From Pseudoxanthomonas broegbernensis (GTDB taxonomy: Bacteria > Pseudomonadota > Gammaproteobacteria > Xanthomonadales > Xanthomonadaceae), in contig NZ_JACHGU010000004.1 of NCBI RefSeq assembly GCF_014202435.1, positions 269,501 to 333,500 on the forward strand: a stretch of 64,000 bases of DNA, read 5' to 3'. The first letter of the stretch is position 1; the number at the start of each line of letters is the position of its first letter. Below the pieces are notes generated by a model, which did not search any database, had not been told where the DNA came from, and saw nothing but the letters and a program-made list of their open reading frames with translations. Shown one piece after another: positions 1-14,338 of this stretch. Both the position numbers and the translations under genes were made by a program.

Positions 1-452
1 GGGGCCACCGCAGCGCGCGGCGCCGGGCCCTCGGCCACGCGCTTGCCGTCGAGGTACAGCGCCAGCCGGCCACCCTGCGCGACCGCGGCCAGCGCCTGCC
101 AGCGGCCGGCCTGCAGGCGCGCGCGCGATGCCAGCACGCTGTCCGGGCTCCAGCGCAGGCCCAGGGCGCCGGCCTCGCTGCTGAAGAAGCGGCCGGCCGC
201 CTGCGGATCGCCATAGCCGGCCAGCAGCACGCTCCCGGACGGCAGGCGGTCGGCACGGAGCCAGGCATGCAGGGTCCATTCGGCATCGGCCGCCAGGACC
301 GGCGAGTCGGCCGGCAGCGGCTTCTCCAGGCCGGAGCCGCCCTCCAGCAGCTCCACGTTCCATGGCCCCTCGGTGGCCAGCGCGCAGGGCGCCCCGACCA
401 CGGCGACGGCCAATACCAGGCCGCGCACGGCCCGCCTCAGGCAATCCAGCAT
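1..452 (-). CDS. LamG/concanavalin-like exported protein (3' end beyond window)
   Basis: Starts at ATG 452-450 with a strong GGAGGA Shine-Dalgarno six bases upstream; the reading frame runs off the left edge, so only about 150 residues are seen. Residues 1-26 form a secretion signal (basic start, hydrophobic core, Ala-Leu-Ala end). The rest reads as a LamG-type jelly-roll: an EWTLHAWLRAD strand, a SVLLAGYGD strand, and a late LALYLDGKRVAEG hairpin, the usual end of laminin-G/concanavalin modules. Such modules bind carbohydrate or sit in front of glycosidase, sulfatase or peptidase domains; which one follows cannot be seen. A LacI-type palindrome lies about 86 bases upstream, which suggests sugar-responsive control. 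Start and fold are fairly safe; function is open. Confidence 0.7.
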   Translation of the reverse strand, partial: MLDCLRRAVRGLVLAVAVVGAPCALATEGPWNVELLEGGSGLEKPLPADSPVLAADAEWTLHAWLRADRLPSGSVLLAGYGDPQAAGRFFSSEAGALGLRWSPDSVLASRARLQAGRWQALAAVAQGGRLALYLDGKRVAEGPAPRAAVA

Positions 453-537
453 CAGAAATCCTCCCCAAGCCCGCGCGTGACGCGATCGTCCGGCCCCAGT
501 GCGGCCGCCCCGCCCCGCCGCCCCCTCGACGCAACAA

Positions 538-549
538 GGTAACGTTACC
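538..549. promoter_or_regulatory. Perfect palindrome GGTAACGTTACC, LacI-family-type operator
   Basis: A 12-bp perfect palindrome with the central CG typical of LacI/GalR-family operators. It sits in the 209-bp space between the minus-strand LamG gene (start 452) and the plus-strand lipoprotein gene (start 662). It is one of the few A/T-rich words in this GC-rich region. No regulator gene is in view; the target is most likely the LamG gene. Confidence 0.5.
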
Positions 550-661
550 CTAGGATTCCGGGGTTTTCAACCGGTCGCTTCCTGGCCGTCGCCGTGCACC
601 TTCATCGGCCGCCCACAGGCCGTCGCCCACGCTGGCGTCCCCCGTCACCGGACACCGCGCC

Positions 662-1015
662 ATGCCTCGACCGTCCCTCCGCCCCCTGTTCCTTCCCGGC
701 TTCGCGCTGGCCGCCACGATGCTGGCCGGTTGCGCCGGCCCGCGCATCGCCGGCGTCGCCCCGATCGACGGCATCGTTTCCGGGCAGTGCCATACCGACA
801 TGGTCCGCGGCGCGGTCGGGCTGGCCGCCTCCGACGCCACCATCGAACGTGCCCGCATCGACAGCGACAGCCCCCAGGTGCAGGTCGTCCCCGGCAGCGG
901 CGAACGTCCGGCGACCGCGACCCTGCCCGAAGCGCAGACCGTGTCCACCGGCGGGCCGCGCCTGATCATCGAGACCGGCGACAACAACGCGATCACCGGC
1001 ATGCGCTGCGGCTAG
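662..1015 (+). CDS. Lipoprotein, degenerate I78 (peptidase inhibitor)-like
   Basis: 117 residues. The N-terminus is a lipoprotein signal ending in the lipobox LAGC (Cys23). The mature part (QCHTDMVRGAVGL, then RIDSDSPQVQVV, then RLIIETGDNNAITGMRCG) lines up with the I78 peptidase-inhibitor protein encoded 190 bases downstream, including the first Cys and the final RCG, but carries an extra insertion of about 15 residues and weaker conservation. It looks like a diverged paralogue. Family members inhibit serine peptidases in the periplasm; whether this copy is active is unknown. The upstream ribosome site is weak, so the start rests on the signal peptide. Confidence 0.6.
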   Translation: MPRPSLRPLFLPGFALAATMLAGCAGPRIAGVAPIDGIVSGQCHTDMVRGAVGLAASDATIERARIDSDSPQVQVVPGSGERPATATLPEAQTVSTGGPRLIIETGDNNAITGMRCG

Positions 1016-1205
1016 GACGCGCGCAGCGCATCGGACGCACCCGCAGCAGACACCGAACTACCGCCGGCGCTCCGCCCGGCGCTCCGGCGCATCGTTCCCC
1101 TGCGTGCCGGCCAAGCGCGATCGCGCGCATGCGGCGTGCCGGAATTAACACATTGCAAATCCCTTCTCTTGCACTCTGCGCACGGCGAACCGACCGGGCA
1201 CCGCG

Positions 1206-1586
1206 ATGAGCGCACGCACGATTCACTCCCTGCTTTTCCTGGCCCTGGTGTCCCTGACGGCGGCATGCGCCCCGGCCACCGCTCCGGAAGACGACGCGGC
1301 CGAGCAGGAACAGGCGATCGTCGCCGCGCAACGCGCCGCCGAACAGGCGGCCGAGGCGCCGGCCGCCGATACGCCGCCGGCCCCGGTGTGCGATGCCAGC
1401 CAGGCGCTGGGGCTGGTGGGGCAGGCGTTCGAGGAAGCCGCCGCCGAACAGGCCCGGATCGACACCGGCGCGGCACGCGTGCGCGTGCTCCGGCCCGGGC
1501 AGGCGGTCACCCTGGAATTCGACGGCGCGCGCTTGAACATCGAGTTGGGCGAAGACGGGCGGATCGTCGCCCTGCGCTGCGGCTGA
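1206..1586 (+). CDS. I78-family peptidase inhibitor lipoprotein
   Basis: 126 residues. Lipoprotein signal with lipobox LTAAC, then an acidic, Ala-rich linker, then an I78 domain over about residues 57-126: VCDASQALGLVGQ, RVRVLRPGQAVTLEF, RLNIELGEDGRIVALRCG. The two Cys (start and end) and the PGQAVT loop are family marks. Known members resemble small serine-peptidase (elastase-type) inhibitors, here expected to be anchored in the outer or inner membrane facing the periplasm. It lies just behind a diverged paralogue (662-1015), pointing to tandem duplication. Family assignment is strong; the peptidase target is unknown. Confidence 0.75.
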   Translation: MSARTIHSLLFLALVSLTAACAPATAPEDDAAEQEQAIVAAQRAAEQAAEAPAADTPPAPVCDASQALGLVGQAFEEAAAEQARIDTGAARVRVLRPGQAVTLEFDGARLNIELGEDGRIVALRCG

Positions 1587-1675
1587 ACGCGCCCGCGCGC
1601 CGCACCCTGCGCACGCGCACGGAGCCGGCGGCGGGAAACCATGGCCGAAACCCTCCCGGGAGGCCGCCGCCGCCA

Positions 1676-1754
1676 GTTGCGGCACCGCAACAACTGTGTT
1701 TTTATCGGATTTCCGGTGGCATCCAGGTAGCGCAAGTTTCGAGAGAAACTGTGT
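1676..1754. promoter_or_regulatory. gltB upstream region with two inverted repeats and a direct repeat
   Basis: In the 232 bases before gltB there are: GTTGCGG-CA-CCGCAAC (1676-1691), a 7-bp inverted repeat; AGTTTC-GAGA-GAAACT (1735-1750), a perfect 6-bp inverted repeat; and a direct repeat AACTGTGT at 1692-1699 and 1747-1754. The stretch is A/T-richer than its surroundings, as a promoter/operator would be. Control of gltBD by a DNA-binding regulator is plausible; the regulator cannot be named. Confidence 0.4.
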
Positions 1755-1818
1755 GCGGTGTCGCCCTCGCCCGCGTTCGGGATGGCAGCATCCGGCGCAC
1801 CTGTTTTTCGAGGCACAG

Positions 1819-8100
<6,282 letters not shown>

Positions 8101-8127
8101 TCGGGCCGCGGCCGCGCCGCCGCCACG

Positions 8128-8151
8128 CATCGCCGCCAGGGCGGTGCGATG
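8128..8151 (+). terminator. Possible stem-loop after gltD
   Basis: CATCGC ... GCGATG arms with an inner CGCC/GGCG pairing lie 28 bases after the gltD stop. There is no T-run, so a Rho-independent terminator is only a weak call. Confidence 0.25.
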
Positions 8152-8238
8152 GGCGCACGCGGGCATCGCCGCCGCCGGGTCACGCGGGTGTCATCCCGTC
8201 CCGCCACACTCCCCGCGCCTCGGCGACAGGGATCGGAC

Positions 8239-9570
8239 ATGGCGGCTTGGTTGATACGCATCGCGTGGTTTCTGGCGGCCTTGGCGCCGTTATCGGCCCT
8301 GTCGGCCGCGCCGGCGCACGCAGGGGACGAACCGGAACGGCTGCGCATCCACGGCTCGAACACGATCGGCCAGGCGCTGATGCCGGCGCTGGTGGAGGAC
8401 TGGCTGCGCGCGCTGGAGTACACCGGCATCCGCCGCGTGGCGCGCGCGCCCGCGCGGCTGGAGATCCATGCCGAACGCGAGGGCATGCCGCTGGTGGTGG
8501 AGATCGACCGGCACGGTGCCGGCGCCGGCTTCGACGCGCTGGTCCAGGGCCGCGCCGAACTGGCGATGCTGGCGCGCCGCCCGGACCGGCGCGAGCGCGA
8601 GGCCGGCTGGCAGCTCGGCGACCTGGCCTCGCCCGACCAGGAGTTCCTGGTGGCGCTCAACGGCGCGCGGGTGGTGGTCCATCGCGACAGCCCATTGCGG
8701 CGGATCGACCTGGCGCAACTGCGCGCACTGCTTGCCGGCGGAGCGCACGACGGCATCGGCTCGCCGCGCGTGCAACTGGGCCCGGCCGCCGGCGGACTGG
8801 AAGAATTCCTGCGCGAGCGCCTGACCGGCGGCCGGCCGCTGCGGCCGGCGGCGCTGCGCCGCCACCGCGATCTGCGCAGCGCGGCGCTGGCCGTCGCCGA
8901 CGACCCCGCGGCGCTGGCCGTGGTCGAACTGGGCACCCCGCTGCCGCAAGGCGTGCGTGCGCTGGCCGTGTCCGACGGCGGCCTGGCGGTGGCGCCGGAC
9001 ACGGTGGGCATCCGCAGCCAGGACTATCCCCTGGTCTGGCGCTACCACGTCTACGGCGGGCAGATGATGTCCGCGCTCGGCCGCAGCCTCGCCCTGCATT
9101 CCATCACCCCGCGCGCCCAGCGCGTGGTGCGCGCGCAGGGCCTGGTGCCGATGGGCCTGGCGCCGGCCGCCGCCGGCGCCGATCCGGCCGCCCTGCCACC
9201 CGCCTACCGCGACGCGGTCGATGGCGCCGCGCGCCTGCCACTGACCTTGCGCTTCAACCTCAACTCGCTGACCACGATCTTCGAGAGCAGTTCGGCGCAG
9301 GAACTGGAACGCGTGGCCGCCTGGTTGCAGCAACCGGAGAACCGCGGCCGCGCGGTCAGCGTGGTCGGCTTCGCCCAGGCCGACCCGCACAACAAGCTGT
9401 TCGCCATGACCACCAGCAGCAACCGCGCCGACATCGTCGCCGCCTGGCTGATCGAGCGTGGCATCCCGGTGCGGCGCACCCGCGGCCTGGGTCCATTGCG
9501 GCCGCTGGCCGGCGGCGACGGCGAGTGGGCGCGCTTGCGCAACGAGCGCGTGGAGCTGTGGCTGCTGTGA
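8239..9570 (+). CDS. Exported PstS-like binding protein fused to OmpA C-terminal domain
   Basis: 443 residues. ATG 8239 follows AGGGAT; residues 1-28 are a signal peptide cleaved after AHA. Residues about 34-285 resemble the phosphate-binding PBP fold (LRIHGSNTIGQALMPALVEDWL is the PstS-like opening). Residues 333-443 resemble an OmpA peptidoglycan-binding domain, keeping the Asp (D382) and Arg (R396, in SSNRADIV) positions that bind diaminopimelate in this family. A periplasmic protein tethered to the wall that binds a small anion is the simplest reading. No pst transporter genes are nearby, so a role in signalling or scavenging is as likely as uptake. Confidence 0.75.
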   Translation: MAAWLIRIAWFLAALAPLSALSAAPAHAGDEPERLRIHGSNTIGQALMPALVEDWLRALEYTGIRRVARAPARLEIHAEREGMPLVVEIDRHGAGAGFDALVQGRAELAMLARRPDRREREAGWQLGDLASPDQEFLVALNGARVVVHRDSPLRRIDLAQLRALLAGGAHDGIGSPRVQLGPAAGGLEEFLRERLTGGRPLRPAALRRHRDLRSAALAVADDPAALAVVELGTPLPQGVRALAVSDGGLAVAPDTVGIRSQDYPLVWRYHVYGGQMMSALGRSLALHSITPRAQRVVRAQGLVPMGLAPAAAGADPAALPPAYRDAVDGAARLPLTLRFNLNSLTTIFESSSAQELERVAAWLQQPENRGRAVSVVGFAQADPHNKLFAMTTSSNRADIVAAWLIERGIPVRRTRGLGPLRPLAGGDGEWARLRNERVELWLL

Positions 9571-9599
9571 GCGTCGCGCGGCGGCCGCACCGCGCCGGT

Positions 9600-9605
9600 T
9601 AGACT
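9600..9605 (+). promoter_or_regulatory. -10 box TAGACT for mgsA
   Basis: TAGACT 35 bases before the mgsA start. The same hexamer with the same following bases (GGCCGC) occurs before the DUF488 gene at 41397. No clear -35 box. Confidence 0.4.
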
Positions 9606-9640
9606 GGCCGCACGCACCCACCACGCGAAAGGAACCCCCC

Positions 9641-10522
9641 ATGCGCCTGGGCCTGGCCGCCAACCGACTGCACCACAGCACCGAGGACGCCGCGCTGTTC
9701 CGCTGGCTGCGCGCCTGCGGCCAGGGCATCCGCGAACTGGGCCTGGAACTGCATGCGGTGGGCCGCACCCATGACGCCATCGCCGCGGCGGGCATGCTCG
9801 CCGGCCACGCGGGGCTGAAGCGCTATCCCTACGGGCGCGAGGGCGGGCTGATGAAGCTGGTGGCCGAGGTCGTGGGGGTGGAGGGCCAGGCGCGCACCCT
9901 GGACGGGGCGATCTACCTGATCGATCCGGTGGACCCGTCCTCGATCTTCCCCGAGGCCATCGCCCTCAAGCGCCAGTGCGTGATCCACGGCAAGCCCTTC
10001 ATCTCCACCGTGGCCAGCGCGCGCGACTGGGTCGAGAACGAGCGCGTCCACGCCGGCCTGGCGCCCGACCCCGGCGCCGACCGCTTCCACGCGCTGGAGT
10101 CGCAGACCCTGGCGCTGATCGCGCACGATGCGATGAAGCCGCAGATGCTGGCCTTCGCCGCCGAGCACTACGACGTGCTCAGCCGCTTCGCCCGGCGCGT
10201 GGCCACCGGCACCACCGGCCAGCGCCTGAACGAGATGGCCTGGAGCCGCGGCTGGCCGCAGGACACGCCCTGGGTGCACCGCTACCTCAGCGGCCCGATG
10301 GGCGGCGACGCGCAGATCGCCGACCTGGTGCTGGAGCGGCGCTGCCAGCGCGCGGTGTTCTTCGAGGACCCGCACGTGGCGCGCCAGCACGAGGCCGACA
10401 TCCAGTTGCTGGAGCGGGCGGTGACCACCGTCACCGACGAGGCCGTGTGCATCACCTCGCCGGCGGTGGCCGCGCGCTGGGTGGCGGCCGTGCGCCTGCG
10501 CCAGGCCCTGCGCGGCGCCTGA
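9641..10522 (+). CDS. mgsA: Methylglyoxal synthase with duplicated MGS-like domain
   Basis: 293 residues, nearly twice the usual length of about 150. The C-terminal half (155-293) is a complete methylglyoxal synthase, turning dihydroxyacetone phosphate into methylglyoxal and phosphate: His162 and Lys166 (HDAMK), TGTTG 189-193, GPMGGD (Asp223), Asp243, His250 and Asp253 correspond to the catalytic and phosphate-binding residues of E. coli MgsA. The N-terminal half (1-135) has the same order of elements (YGREGGLMKLV, then GAIYLIDPVDPSS, then KPFISTVASARDW) but lacks these residues, so it looks like an inactive copy of the domain. Start ATG 9641 has AAAGGA upstream. The NRDE gene follows after 22 bases. 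Confidence 0.85.
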   Translation: MRLGLAANRLHHSTEDAALFRWLRACGQGIRELGLELHAVGRTHDAIAAAGMLAGHAGLKRYPYGREGGLMKLVAEVVGVEGQARTLDGAIYLIDPVDPSSIFPEAIALKRQCVIHGKPFISTVASARDWVENERVHAGLAPDPGADRFHALESQTLALIAHDAMKPQMLAFAAEHYDVLSRFARRVATGTTGQRLNEMAWSRGWPQDTPWVHRYLSGPMGGDAQIADLVLERRCQRAVFFEDPHVARQHEADIQLLERAVTTVTDEAVCITSPAVAARWVAAVRLRQALRGA

Positions 10523-10544
10523 GCCGGCATCGCCGGCCGCCCGC

Positions 10545-11315
10545 ATGTGCGTCGTCGCCTTCGCCTGGAACGCGCATCCGCGCTGGCGGCTGGTCCTGGC
10601 CGGCAACCGCGACGAATTCCACGCCCGCCCGACCGCGCCGCTGGCGCGCTGGGACGACGCCCCGCAGGTGGCGGCCGGACGCGACCTGGAAGCCGGCGGC
10701 ACCTGGCTGGGCGTGGACGCGGCCGGCCGCTGCGCGCTGGTGACCAACGTGCGCGACCCGCGCGCGCCGCAGGAGGGTGCCTCGCGCGGCCACCTGGCCG
10801 GCGACTGGCTGCGCGGGGACGAAGGCGCGGTGGAGCACGCCCGCGCGTTGCTGGCATCGGCGGCGGACTACCGTCCATTCAACCTGGTGCTGTTCGACCG
10901 CCAGGCCTGCGCCTGGATCGGCAACACCCCGCGGCCGCGCGCGCTGCGTCCGGCCGACGGCGTGCACGTGCTGTCCAACGCCGAGCTGGACACGCCCTGG
11001 CCCAAGGCCACGGCGCTGGGCATGCGCCTGCACGCCTGGCTGGGCGGCGGTGAAACCGACGACTTCGCCCCGCTGCTGGAAGCCCTGGCCGACGAGCGCA
11101 CCTGGCCGGACGCGCAACTGCCCGACACCGGCGTCGGCCCGGAACGGGAACGGCGGCTGTCGGCGGCCTTCATCCGCGGAGCCGACTACGGCACCCGGGC
11201 CAGCACCGTGATCGCACTGGACCGCGGCGGCGGCGGCACGATCGTCGAGCGGCGCTGGGGGCCGATGGGCGCGGCGCTGGGCGAAACCCGGCTGGAGCTG
11301 CCCTCGCCGGCATAG
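10545..11315 (+). CDS. NRDE (TANGO2-like) family protein
   Basis: 256 residues. Begins MCVVAF and contains the name-giving NRDE motif at about residues 21-24 (GNRDEFHARP), with GGTWLGVD and TNVRDPRAP blocks, as in NRDE/TANGO2 proteins. Cys2 sits where an N-terminal nucleophile would be after Met removal. The biochemical role is unsettled; eukaryotic homologues affect lipid or haem handling. It starts 22 bases after mgsA and is probably co-transcribed. Its TAG stop overlaps a perfect palindrome, GGGGCATGCCCC (11315-11326). Confidence 0.8.
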   Translation: MCVVAFAWNAHPRWRLVLAGNRDEFHARPTAPLARWDDAPQVAAGRDLEAGGTWLGVDAAGRCALVTNVRDPRAPQEGASRGHLAGDWLRGDEGAVEHARALLASAADYRPFNLVLFDRQACAWIGNTPRPRALRPADGVHVLSNAELDTPWPKATALGMRLHAWLGGGETDDFAPLLEALADERTWPDAQLPDTGVGPERERRLSAAFIRGADYGTRASTVIALDRGGGGTIVERRWGPMGAALGETRLELPSPA

Positions 11316-11609
11316 GGGCATGCCCCGGGTCCGCACATCCGAAACGCGCATCGCGCCGAGGCAATGCGGCGGCTCGCCCCCCTTCCCTTGCCGGCGCTGC
11401 GGGGCATGTCCCGCCGCGCTCGACGGTCCAGGCGCAGGTGTTCGCAGGCATGGGACGCGCACGTTCCGCACCGCCCGCGGCATCACGCACCGATACGCGG
11501 CCTTCACCGCGATGAACGCACGCCGTCGCCGCGCGCGCCCGTTCACCCGGCGCTGAAGCGGCCACGGGCACGGTGGCGCCCCCGGAACCCGCAAAACAGG
11601 AACGTCCCC

Positions 11610-12053
11610 ATGCGCAACTCCACCGCCCTGATCCTCCCGGCCCTGCTGGCCGCCGCGCTGGCCGCCGCGCCGGCGATGGCCGGCTCCGGCGGCAAGCAGA
11701 CCCTGACCGAACCGCAGGTGCGCGCATTGCTGGCCGAGCAGGGCTTCACCCGCATCGACGACCTGGAATTCGAGGACGGCATGTGGGAGACCGACGCCAC
11801 CGGCGCCGACGGCAACCGCGTGGACGTGCGCGTGGACCCGGCCAGCGGCAAGGTCTTCGCCGAGGGCATGGTCTCGCGCCTGAGCGCCGAGGACGTCAAG
11901 GCCAGGCTGACCGCCGCCGGCTACTCCAAGGTCCACGACGTGGACTACGACGACGGCATCTGGGAGGCCGAGGCCGAGCGCCCGGACGGCAAGGACGTGA
12001 AGATCCGGGTCGACCCCACCGACGGCCGCATCCTGGGCATCGAGAACGACTGA
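11610..12053 (+). CDS. Periplasmic double-PepSY protein
   Basis: 147 residues. Signal peptide 1-24 (ends AMA). Two PepSY-like repeats at about 32-85 and 91-145, each with the pattern LxxxxVxxxLxxxGF/Y, D-D-G-x-W-E and VRVDPxxGxI. Start ATG 11610 has AGGA eight bases upstream. PepSY domains are found in peptidase propeptides and in small periplasmic proteins that may bind metals or inhibit peptidases. No peptidase partner is adjacent. The 294 bases upstream hold no gene I can support. Confidence 0.8.
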   Translation: MRNSTALILPALLAAALAAAPAMAGSGGKQTLTEPQVRALLAEQGFTRIDDLEFEDGMWETDATGADGNRVDVRVDPASGKVFAEGMVSRLSAEDVKARLTAAGYSKVHDVDYDDGIWEAEAERPDGKDVKIRVDPTDGRILGIEND

Positions 12054-12066
12054 CCCTCCCTGGCCT

Positions 12067-13341
12067 TCAGCCGCCGGGCGCGGCGGCGGCGTCCTCCCCC
12101 TCGGTCGCCGCGCCCGGCCGCGCGTAGCGCCAGCCCACCGCCCACGCGCAGGCCAGCAGCGCCGCGGCCAGGAACCAGGGCGCGCCCGGCAGGTGCGCCG
12201 GCGCATCGGCGCCGACGAACAGCGCGAACACGTTGGCGAACAGCAGCGGTCCGGCGATGCCGGCCAGGCTCACCAGGCTCATCAGCGAGCCCTGGATGCG
12301 GCCCTGCACCTGGGCGCCGACCTGGCGGGTGATCAGCGCCTGGGTGGCCGGCGCGGCCAGCGCCCACAGCGCGCTCACCGGCAGCCCGAGCATGAATACC
12401 CAGCCGCTGCCGGCCATCCCGTACACCGCGAACCCGGCCACCCCGCAGCCCAGCCCCAGCAGCAGCGTGCGCCGCTCGCCCAGCGCCTTGACCGTGCGCC
12501 CGACCAGCCCGGCGTTGACCGCGATGCTCAGCGCCCCCACCACCGCCAGCACCCAGCTCACCTCGCGCGGGCCCCAGCCGTAGCGGTAGTCGGCGAACAG
12601 CACGAACACGCTCGGGTACACGTAGTGCGCCAGGTTGGCCAGGAACACCACCGCGGCCAGGCCGAACACCTGCGGGTAGCGGCGCAGCAGCGCCAGCGCG
12701 CCGAACGGGTTGGCGTGGGAGACGTCGAAGCGCGCGGTGCGCCGCTGCGGGGGCAGCGACTCGGGCAGCACGAACAGGCCGTAGAGGAAGTTCAACAGCG
12801 CCAGCCCGGCGGCGAACCAGAACGGCAGGCGCAGGTCGATCCCGCCCAGCCAACCGCCGATCAGCGGGCCGACCACGAAGCCCAGGCCGAAGGCCGCGCC
12901 GATCATGCCGTAGCTGCGGGCGCGCTTCTCCGGCGCGGTCACGTCGGCGATGTAGGCGTTGGCGGTGGTGAAGCTGGCCGCGGCGACGCCGGAGATGACC
13001 CGCCCGGCCAGCAGCATCGGCAGCGAGGTGGCCAAGGCCATGAACACGAAGTCCAGGCCCAGCCCCAGGCAGGACAGAAGGATCACCGGCCGCCGCCCGT
13101 AGCGGTCCGACAGCGCGCCCTGCACCGGCGTGGACACGAACTGTACCGCCGCGAACACCATGCCGAACACGCCCACCCAGCGCGCCGCGGCGGCGATGTC
13201 GCCGCCGGTGAACCGCTCCACCAGGTGCGGCAGCACCGGGATGATCACGCCGAAGGCCAGCACGTCGATCAGCACGGTGAAGAAGATGAAGACCAGCGCC
13301 GCGCGCCGTGCGCCCGGCCGTTGCCGCTGGGAGGAATCCAC
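12067..13341 (-). CDS. MFS transporter, TetA/drug-exporter type
   Basis: 424 residues from GTG 13341, chosen because the only upstream ATG adds over 50 residues of Arg-rich non-homologous sequence and AAAGGCGGA lies in front of the GTG. Twelve hydrophobic helices; motif A is DRYGRRPV after helix 2, and FGLGFVVGPLIGGWLG is the exporter-type motif C region. It resembles TCR/Tet family proton-drug antiporters of the inner membrane. The substrate is not readable from sequence, and there is no neighbouring regulator. It ends 13 bases from the convergent PepSY gene. Confidence 0.85.
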   Translation of the reverse strand: MDSSQRQRPGARRAALVFIFFTVLIDVLAFGVIIPVLPHLVERFTGGDIAAAARWVGVFGMVFAAVQFVSTPVQGALSDRYGRRPVILLSCLGLGLDFVFMALATSLPMLLAGRVISGVAAASFTTANAYIADVTAPEKRARSYGMIGAAFGLGFVVGPLIGGWLGGIDLRLPFWFAAGLALLNFLYGLFVLPESLPPQRRTARFDVSHANPFGALALLRRYPQVFGLAAVVFLANLAHYVYPSVFVLFADYRYGWGPREVSWVLAVVGALSIAVNAGLVGRTVKALGERRTLLLGLGCGVAGFAVYGMAGSGWVFMLGLPVSALWALAAPATQALITRQVGAQVQGRIQGSLMSLVSLAGIAGPLLFANVFALFVGADAPAHLPGAPWFLAAALLACAWAVGWRYARPGAATEGEDAAAAPGG

Positions 13342-13417
13342 GCGTCCGCCTTTTCGTGTGCAGGGGATGGCCCGGACGCCACGCCTCAGGCGCGGCCGTC
13401 GACCCGGATGGCCGCGC

Positions 13418-13436
13418 AGTGTAGCCGCCGCGGCGG
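13418..13436 (-). promoter_or_regulatory. -10 box TACACT and adjoining GC hairpin upstream of the MFS gene
   Basis: On the minus strand TACACT (13423-13418) lies 77 bases before the GTG of the MFS gene. Directly upstream is the perfect palindrome CCGCCGCGGCGG (13425-13436), which could end transcription from the mutarotase gene or form part of a GTAG-type REP. No good -35 box. Confidence 0.35.
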
Positions 13437-13465
13437 CGACGGTACCGGCTCCTGCAGAAGGGCGC

Positions 13466-14338
13466 TCAGTCCTCCAGGGGCAGCACCGCGATCGTCTGCA
13501 CCAGCGCATGGCGCGCGCCCGGGGCCAGCTCGACCACGTCCGGCCCGGCGTTGGCCGCTTCCAGGCAGAGGAACTCGCGCCAGTGCGCGCCGACGTCGGC
13601 CATGCGTGCCGCGGCGGACTCGCCCGGGTTCCACACGATCGCGGTGCGCCCGCCGCGCACGCTCAGCTCGATGCGCCGGCCCAGGCCGGGATCGACCAGG
13701 CGGTACGCGCCGCCGGCCGCGCCGTAGAGGCGGTCGCTGCGGCCGGGGTCGCGCGGGTCCAGCAAGGTCCAGTCGCCATGCTGCACGTGCGTGGCCATGC
13801 CGTCGTTCTTGTCCAGGTAGGCCCGCCCGTCCAGCCCTTCCACCCGCACCTGCGCGGCGTCCGCCACGCGGAAGTAGTTGTGCAGCGCCTCGGTGTAGCG
13901 CACCGGTTCGGGGCCGGCGTTCTCGGTGACCAGGGCCTGCTCCAGGGTGCGGCCGATGCGCAGGGTCATGCGCAGGCGCAGGGCCAGCTCGGCCAGCGGC
14001 GGCGGCTCCAGTTCCAGCACCACCGTGCCGTCGTCCTCGCGCCGGGCACCGGCCAGTTGCCAGGGCAGGGTGCGGACCAGGCCGTGCGCCGGCACCTCGG
14101 CGGTCTGCCCCTGGCGGCCGAAGTACGGCCAGCATACCGGGGTGCCGCCGCGGATCGGCGTGGGCAGCGCGGCCCGTTGCGGCGACACCCACAGCGCATC
14201 GGCCTGCCCGGCCGGCACGAAGGACAGCAACTGGCCGCCGAACAGCGCCACTGCGGCGCTGGCGTGCGGGGTCCGGACCAGCAGTGCATCCAGGCCCTGG
14301 AAGGTACCCAGGCGCAGGCCGGGGATGTCGTGCGGCAT
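13466..14338 (-). CDS. D-hexose-6-phosphate mutarotase-like aldose epimerase
   Basis: 290 residues from ATG 14338, which has AGAGGA upstream. Fold and motifs are of the YeaD branch of the aldose 1-epimerase family: ALFGGQLLSFVP, GGTPVCWPYFG, AHGLVRTLPW, ALHNYFRVAD and the late IVWNPGE. The family interconverts alpha and beta anomers of hexose 6-phosphates. An in-frame ATG at 14554 would add 72 residues whose first 20 look exactly like a lipoprotein signal (lipobox LAAC), so a secreted lipidated form cannot be excluded. I favour the shorter one because the ribosome site is better and the domain starts there. Confidence 0.75.
   Translation of the reverse strand: MPHDIPGLRLGTFQGLDALLVRTPHASAAVALFGGQLLSFVPAGQADALWVSPQRAALPTPIRGGTPVCWPYFGRQGQTAEVPAHGLVRTLPWQLAGARREDDGTVVLELEPPPLAELALRLRMTLRIGRTLEQALVTENAGPEPVRYTEALHNYFRVADAAQVRVEGLDGRAYLDKNDGMATHVQHGDWTLLDPRDPGRSDRLYGAAGGAYRLVDPGLGRRIELSVRGGRTAIVWNPGESAAARMADVGAHWREFLCLEAANAGPDVVELAPGARHALVQTIAVLPLED

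Noticed and set aside
12193-13929. Plus-strand frame of 578 codons opposite the MFS gene
   Set aside because: Gln/His/Arg-rich shadow of the minus-strand transporter gene.
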